Shown: in pieces, positions 25,014 to 25,405 of the stretch
Layout of the letters: each line of letters begins with the position of its first letter
Numbering within the stretch: the stretch's first letter is position 1
Notes under the pieces: model-generated
The model's database searches: none
What the model was told of the DNA's origin: nothing
Seen by the model: the letters and a program-made list of their open reading frames with translations, nothing else
NCBI GenBank assembly: GCA_032718475.1
Contig: JAUCBJ010006775.1
Coordinates: 1-25,405, forward strand
From: Nemertoderma westbladi
Lineage: Eukaryota > Xenacoelomorpha > Nemertodermatida > Nemertodermatidae
DNA: 25,405 nucleotides
Direction: 5' to 3'
Translations under genes and position numbers: made by a program

Positions 25014-25405
25014 TATGGAATTCTATGGAATTCTGGGCACCCCACTCTTTACTGACTAATTATCTCCTTGGCCGCTCCCAGTTTGTATCAATCGGCGGTG
25101 TTAACTCACTCTCTAACAACATATTAACAGGCGTTCTTCTTCCTCAAGGTTCCGTACTTGGCCCTCTAGATTTCCTTCTTTATTTTAACGACCTCCCGAA
25201 CTGCAGCCCTTTCATCACCACTCTCTTCGCTGATGGACGACACATCTTTAATTCACAGATCTAAATCCACCTCTAATTTAATTTCCAATGTCAACTCAAA
25301 TCTCTCGTCTATTTCTGACTGGCTCACTGACAACAAATTATCTTTAAAAATAACCAAATATACCATATTTTCAAACACAATAACAAAGCCCAATGATCTC
25401 GACCC
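25014..25405 (+). pseudogene. LINE reverse-transcriptase fragment, frameshifted at the active site, runs off the window
   Basis: The plus-strand frame 25025-25264 reads LTNYLLGRSQFVSIGGVNSL, then LPQGSVLGPLDFLLYFNDLP, RT motif B of CR1/Jockey-type LINEs with two extra residues in GVLLPQGSVLGP. It ends TLFADGRHIF, where the catalytic F-A-D-D should be. Four extra bases around 25231-25240 shift the frame exactly inside the motif. The correct continuation (DDTSLIHRSKST, then SISDWLTDNKLSLKITKY) lies in the next frame and stays open to the window end. Upstream, a 12-bp tandem duplication (ctatggaattct) at about 25014-25035 marks the fragment start. Its orientation is opposite to the Ulp1-bearing LINE and it is a separate insertion. 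Confidence 0.85.

Overview
This window looks like repeat-dominated, AT-rich intergenic DNA from a metazoan, most likely an invertebrate. The evidence is the density of decayed non-LTR retrotransposons, a Tc1/mariner transposon, foldback and TIR elements, satellites and a long minisatellite, and the absence of compact bacterial-style gene layout. The species cannot be named from the sequence. No host gene is firmly supported; the only candidate is a possible terminal exon on the minus strand near 8936-9091. Almost every long open frame is either a fragment of a mobile-element protein or a by-product of a tandem repeat whose period is a multiple of three.

Layout. 1-1035: a direct duplication with 648-bp offset. 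1688-1840: a transposon-end-like segment with repeated GCAACTT words. 2072-3742: a non-autonomous element with 27-bp terminal inverted repeats and a TTA target duplication (PIF/Harbinger-like). It carries a five-copy, ~162-bp satellite with a palindrome in each unit. 4096-4520: a ~275-bp tandem duplication. 4574-5314: an inverted-repeat element plus a 141-bp foldback; a second copy of the same family lies at 15215-15683. 6130-6530: GGCCA-rich sequence, (TA)n and a ~30-bp tandem repeat. 6540-9300: AT-rich DNA with few features.

9325-15040 is a cluster of coding relics. It holds a tRNA-like SINE head and the 3' end of a plus-strand LINE (9542-11795, ending in (AAAT)n). That LINE is split by a 1,422-bp Tc1-like transposon whose DD34E transposase has one visible in-frame stop. 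On the minus strand follow a CR1/L2-type reverse-transcriptase C-terminus, an integrase-like pseudogene, the post-RT part of another LINE, and a small HECT-like domain.

16121-18372: a ~204-bp foldback followed at once by a 2.0-kb minisatellite with a 36-bp unit, part of which is organised into a 144-bp higher-order repeat. 19478-19557: a clean 35-bp-arm hairpin. 19635-20031: a candidate LTR. 20281-24240: the largest element, a decayed minus-strand retrotransposon with Ulp1-like protease, reverse transcriptase, CCHC knuckle and restriction-like endonuclease regions, ending in 17-bp tail repeats (NeSL-like architecture). 25014-25405: a plus-strand LINE reverse-transcriptase fragment that runs off the window.

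These parts do not form a pathway. They record successive insertions, and the clearest relative date is the Tc1 element, which is younger than the LINE it interrupts.
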